Source: an uncultured Bacteroidales bacterium (GTDB lineage: Bacteria; Bacteroidota; Bacteroidia; Bacteroidales; Paludibacteraceae). From it: DNA of 64,000 nucleotides. Shown piece after piece: positions 62,320 to 64,000 of this stretch. The notes beneath the pieces are model-generated. The model made no database searches and was not told where the DNA came from. It saw only the letters and a list, made by a program, of their open reading frames with translations. Numbering within the stretch: the stretch's first letter is position 1; every line of letters begins with the position of its first letter. The stretch is from NCBI GenBank assembly GCA_946534715.1, contig CAMNCW010000046.1, forward strand, positions 21,397 through 85,396, written 5' to 3'. The position numbers and the translations under genes are program-made.

Positions 62320-62351
62320 CTTGCACAATTCGTAAAAAAGTACTATCTTTG
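62320..62351 (+). promoter_or_regulatory. Promoter of the YjdF-like gene
   Basis: CTTG (62320-62323, one mismatch to TTTG), 20 bp, TATCTTTG (62344-62351). Start about 25 bp before the ATG. Confidence 0.75.
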
Positions 62352-62379
62352 CAGTCGGAAACGCAAACGGTAAAAAATC

Positions 62380-63066
62380 ATGAATAACGACAGACTTCAT
62401 CAACTAAACAGGATTGCCACATGGCTGATTGCAGGGATGGCGGTGGCAAACGTGACATGGCTCATTGTGGCAAGAAGCACATGGGACGAGATTGTCTTTC
62501 GCGGGCTGCAATACGTGGCGATGCTGCTGGTTATGTACCTGCCGCGCTTGCTCCGCAGCCGTTTCCGTATCGAAGTGCCGTGGCTGCTGTCGGTCTTCAT
62601 CGTCGTTTTCTGTTTCTCCTCGCTTATCATGGGCGACGGGCTCGACCTCTACGGGCGTGTGCCGTGGTGGGACAAACTGCTGCACGCCGAGAGCGGTTTT
62701 CTGCTCTCGATGATTGCTCTCTGGCTTATCCATATCATCATGGCGGAGAACGACAAATACATCTATTTCAACAAATGGTTCCTCTGCCTTTTTCTGGTCA
62801 TGTTCTCGCTCGGACTTGGTGCCTGCTGGGAGATTATCGAATATTCGTATGACAGCCTTATGGGCACAAACACGCAGCAGTTCATGGCGACCACTACAAG
62901 CTCTATCTTTACTCCGGAGGACGAACCGCTCTGCGGTCATGCCGCCCTGCGTGACTCGATGCAGGACCTCATTCTTGATCTTGTTGGCGCACTCCTTGTC
63001 GCCGTCTATGGTTTCATCCGCCACGACAAACTTATCGAACGCTACAAAAAAATAGCCGCTTCGTAG
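62380..63066 (+). CDS. YjdF/DUF2238-like membrane protein
   Basis: 228 residues with about six membrane segments. WWDKLLHAESGFLLSMIA and LGACWEIIEYSYDSL followed by DSMQDLILDLVGALL match the arrangement of the YjdF (DUF2238) family: an H in the third segment, WEIIE, and a D-x2-x-D-L-x-x-D-x-x-GA motif. Function unknown. Monocistronic by promoter and by the array that follows. Confidence 0.7.
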   Translation: MNNDRLHQLNRIATWLIAGMAVANVTWLIVARSTWDEIVFRGLQYVAMLLVMYLPRLLRSRFRIEVPWLLSVFIVVFCFSSLIMGDGLDLYGRVPWWDKLLHAESGFLLSMIALWLIHIIMAENDKYIYFNKWFLCLFLVMFSLGLGACWEIIEYSYDSLMGTNTQQFMATTTSSIFTPEDEPLCGHAALRDSMQDLILDLVGALLVAVYGFIRHDKLIERYKKIAAS

Positions 63067-63074
63067 ATGTAAGG

Positions 63075-63107
63075 GTATAGCAAGAGTATAGCAAGAGTAT
63101 ACGATTA
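63075..63107. repeat. 11-bp tandem array (GTATAGCAAGA)
   Basis: Two identical units and a third, GTATACGATTA, starting 9 bp after the YjdF-like stop. Confidence 0.8.
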
Positions 63108-63183
63108 GCGCGAGGTTGGCTGATTTTGGTTACACCCGCATTTAGCGTGTTGATGAATTTGACAATATCGCCCAACCATTGAT

Positions 63184-64000
63184 ATGACTAAGAAACAGAA
63201 AACAGTTCTCGGCTTTGCAGCCGGAGTGGCGGCTGGTGTCTCGTACGGACTGAATCCGCTGTTCGGCAAACCGCTCTTGGATGGCGGCGTGCCGGTGTTG
63301 TCGCTCCTGTTCTTCCGTTATGCTATCTCGGCGGTGATCTTAGGTCTCTGGATGGCGTTCCGGCATGAGTCTTTCCGCGTCAACGGACGGGAAATGCGCC
63401 TGCTGGTCGTCCTCGGCTGTCTGTTCGCCGCCAGCAGTGTCTTTCTCTTCGAGTCGTACCGGTTCATTCCTTCGGGGCTGGCAACGACCTTCGTTTATCT
63501 GTATCCGGTCTTTGTGGCGCTTATCATGGTCGGGCTGCATGTCTATCCCAAATGGCAGGTATGGCTGTCTATAGCTGCCACGGTTGCGGGAGTGGTCTTG
63601 CTCAGCTGGCCTGCCGCCGGAACTGAGATTCACTGGCTCGGCATTGTTCTTGCGGCGATGTCTGCTTTGAGTTACGCCGTTTATCTGGTGATTGTCAACC
63701 GCTCGCAGCGTATCAAACATATCTCCGAACACATGCTCACGTTCTATGGTCTGGTGGTGGGATCCGTCGCCTTTCTGGCGTACCTGCTCATCGACGGAAC
63801 GCCGGTGTTGCAAGGCATTGACACCACTCCGGACGTACTGAATCTCATCGGCCTGGCTGTCTTTCCAACCATGATAGCCATGCTGACGATAGCCCTTTCC
63901 ACACGCCTTATCGGTCCGACGAAAACGTCTGTCTTGGGCGCTTTCGAACCCGTAACGGCAATCTTGGTCGGCACGCTGGTCTTTGGCGAACCGCTGACGG
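63184..64000 (+). CDS. DMT-superfamily (EamA) transporter, 3' end missing
   Basis: 272 codons visible, cut by the right edge; family members have about 290-300 residues. Ten-helix EamA architecture with two repeats: GFAAGVAAGVSYGLNPLFGKPLL at the start and LGIVLAAMSALSYAVYLVIVNR at the start of the second half, then STRLIGPTKTSVLGAFEPVTAILVG. Exports or exchanges small metabolites; substrate unknown. Confidence 0.88.
   Translation, partial: MTKKQKTVLGFAAGVAAGVSYGLNPLFGKPLLDGGVPVLSLLFFRYAISAVILGLWMAFRHESFRVNGREMRLLVVLGCLFAASSVFLFESYRFIPSGLATTFVYLYPVFVALIMVGLHVYPKWQVWLSIAATVAGVVLLSWPAAGTEIHWLGIVLAAMSALSYAVYLVIVNRSQRIKHISEHMLTFYGLVVGSVAFLAYLLIDGTPVLQGIDTTPDVLNLIGLAVFPTMIAMLTIALSTRLIGPTKTSVLGAFEPVTAILVGTLVFGEPLT

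Overview
The window is a chromosomal segment of a member of the Bacteroidota, most likely order Bacteroidales (family not resolved). The signs are: type III glutamine synthetase and DapL (LL-diaminopimelate aminotransferase); DUF3078, DUF2490 and OMP_b-brl_3 outer-membrane proteins; C-terminal tails of type IX secretion style; a 1116-residue SecA; an almost complete lack of Shine-Dalgarno sequences; and many copies of the Bacteroidota promoter TTTG-N20-TAnnTTTG. No tRNA, rRNA, transposase, phage gene or CRISPR array was seen.

Layout. 1-12089 (minus strand): a nitrogen and cell-wall operon glnN-dapF-dapL-pyrG-glmS (glmS runs off the left edge), then yceD-rpmF-rluB, two tandem ABC-2 permeases and an aminotransferase, plus one unknown gene. 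12090-15006: the most unusual part. A radical SAM/SPASM enzyme and a 43-codon Cys-rich peptide gene form a candidate RiPP unit, read from a strong promoter through a long structured leader and ending in a clean terminator. The unit lies between two copies of a ~100-bp hairpin-rich direct repeat. 15007-29804 (minus): dnaK, era, an M16 protease, the gdhA-kbl-tdh amino-acid module, a TonB-linked outer-membrane protein, and a sensor kinase translationally coupled to an AraC-type regulator. 29841-31388 (plus): an ArsG/CcdA-like membrane protein and trmN6. 31413-34715 (minus): DUF3078 protein, coiled-coil protein, zapA, rny. 35115-41276 (plus): a 1289-residue surface protein running straight into the preQ1 genes queF-queC-queD-queE. 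41341-44614 (minus): exbB-exbD-tonB, a DJ-1 protein and pdxJ. 44727-47509: a divergent locus of nucleotidyltransferase, S26-like peptidase, PqqD-like protein and HPr-kinase-like protein, resembling a RiPP tailoring module without its macrocyclase. 47519-50850 (plus): nadK, lgt, fmt, HD protein. 50852-55373 (minus): a second DUF3078 protein and secA. 55760-63066 (plus): a pectin-type esterase, then a polygalacturonate-binding-like lipoprotein with VTC, DUF4956 and DUF2490 proteins, a small exported protein and a YjdF-like membrane protein. A DMT transporter is cut by the right edge.

Two genome-wide habits stand out. (1) Short spacers are often built from private tandem arrays with unit lengths of 7-9 or 11 bp, and similar simple repeats sit in frame inside several genes (glnN, fmt, trmN6, queE, the esterase). 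(2) A palindrome of the type CCCTCCCC-ACAA-GGGGAGGG occurs between genes and also inside three ordinary genes (kbl, the outer-membrane protein, trmN6), in different reading frames, and each time where an insertion in a surface loop is plausible. All functional calls rest on reading the translated sequence and family knowledge; nothing was searched.
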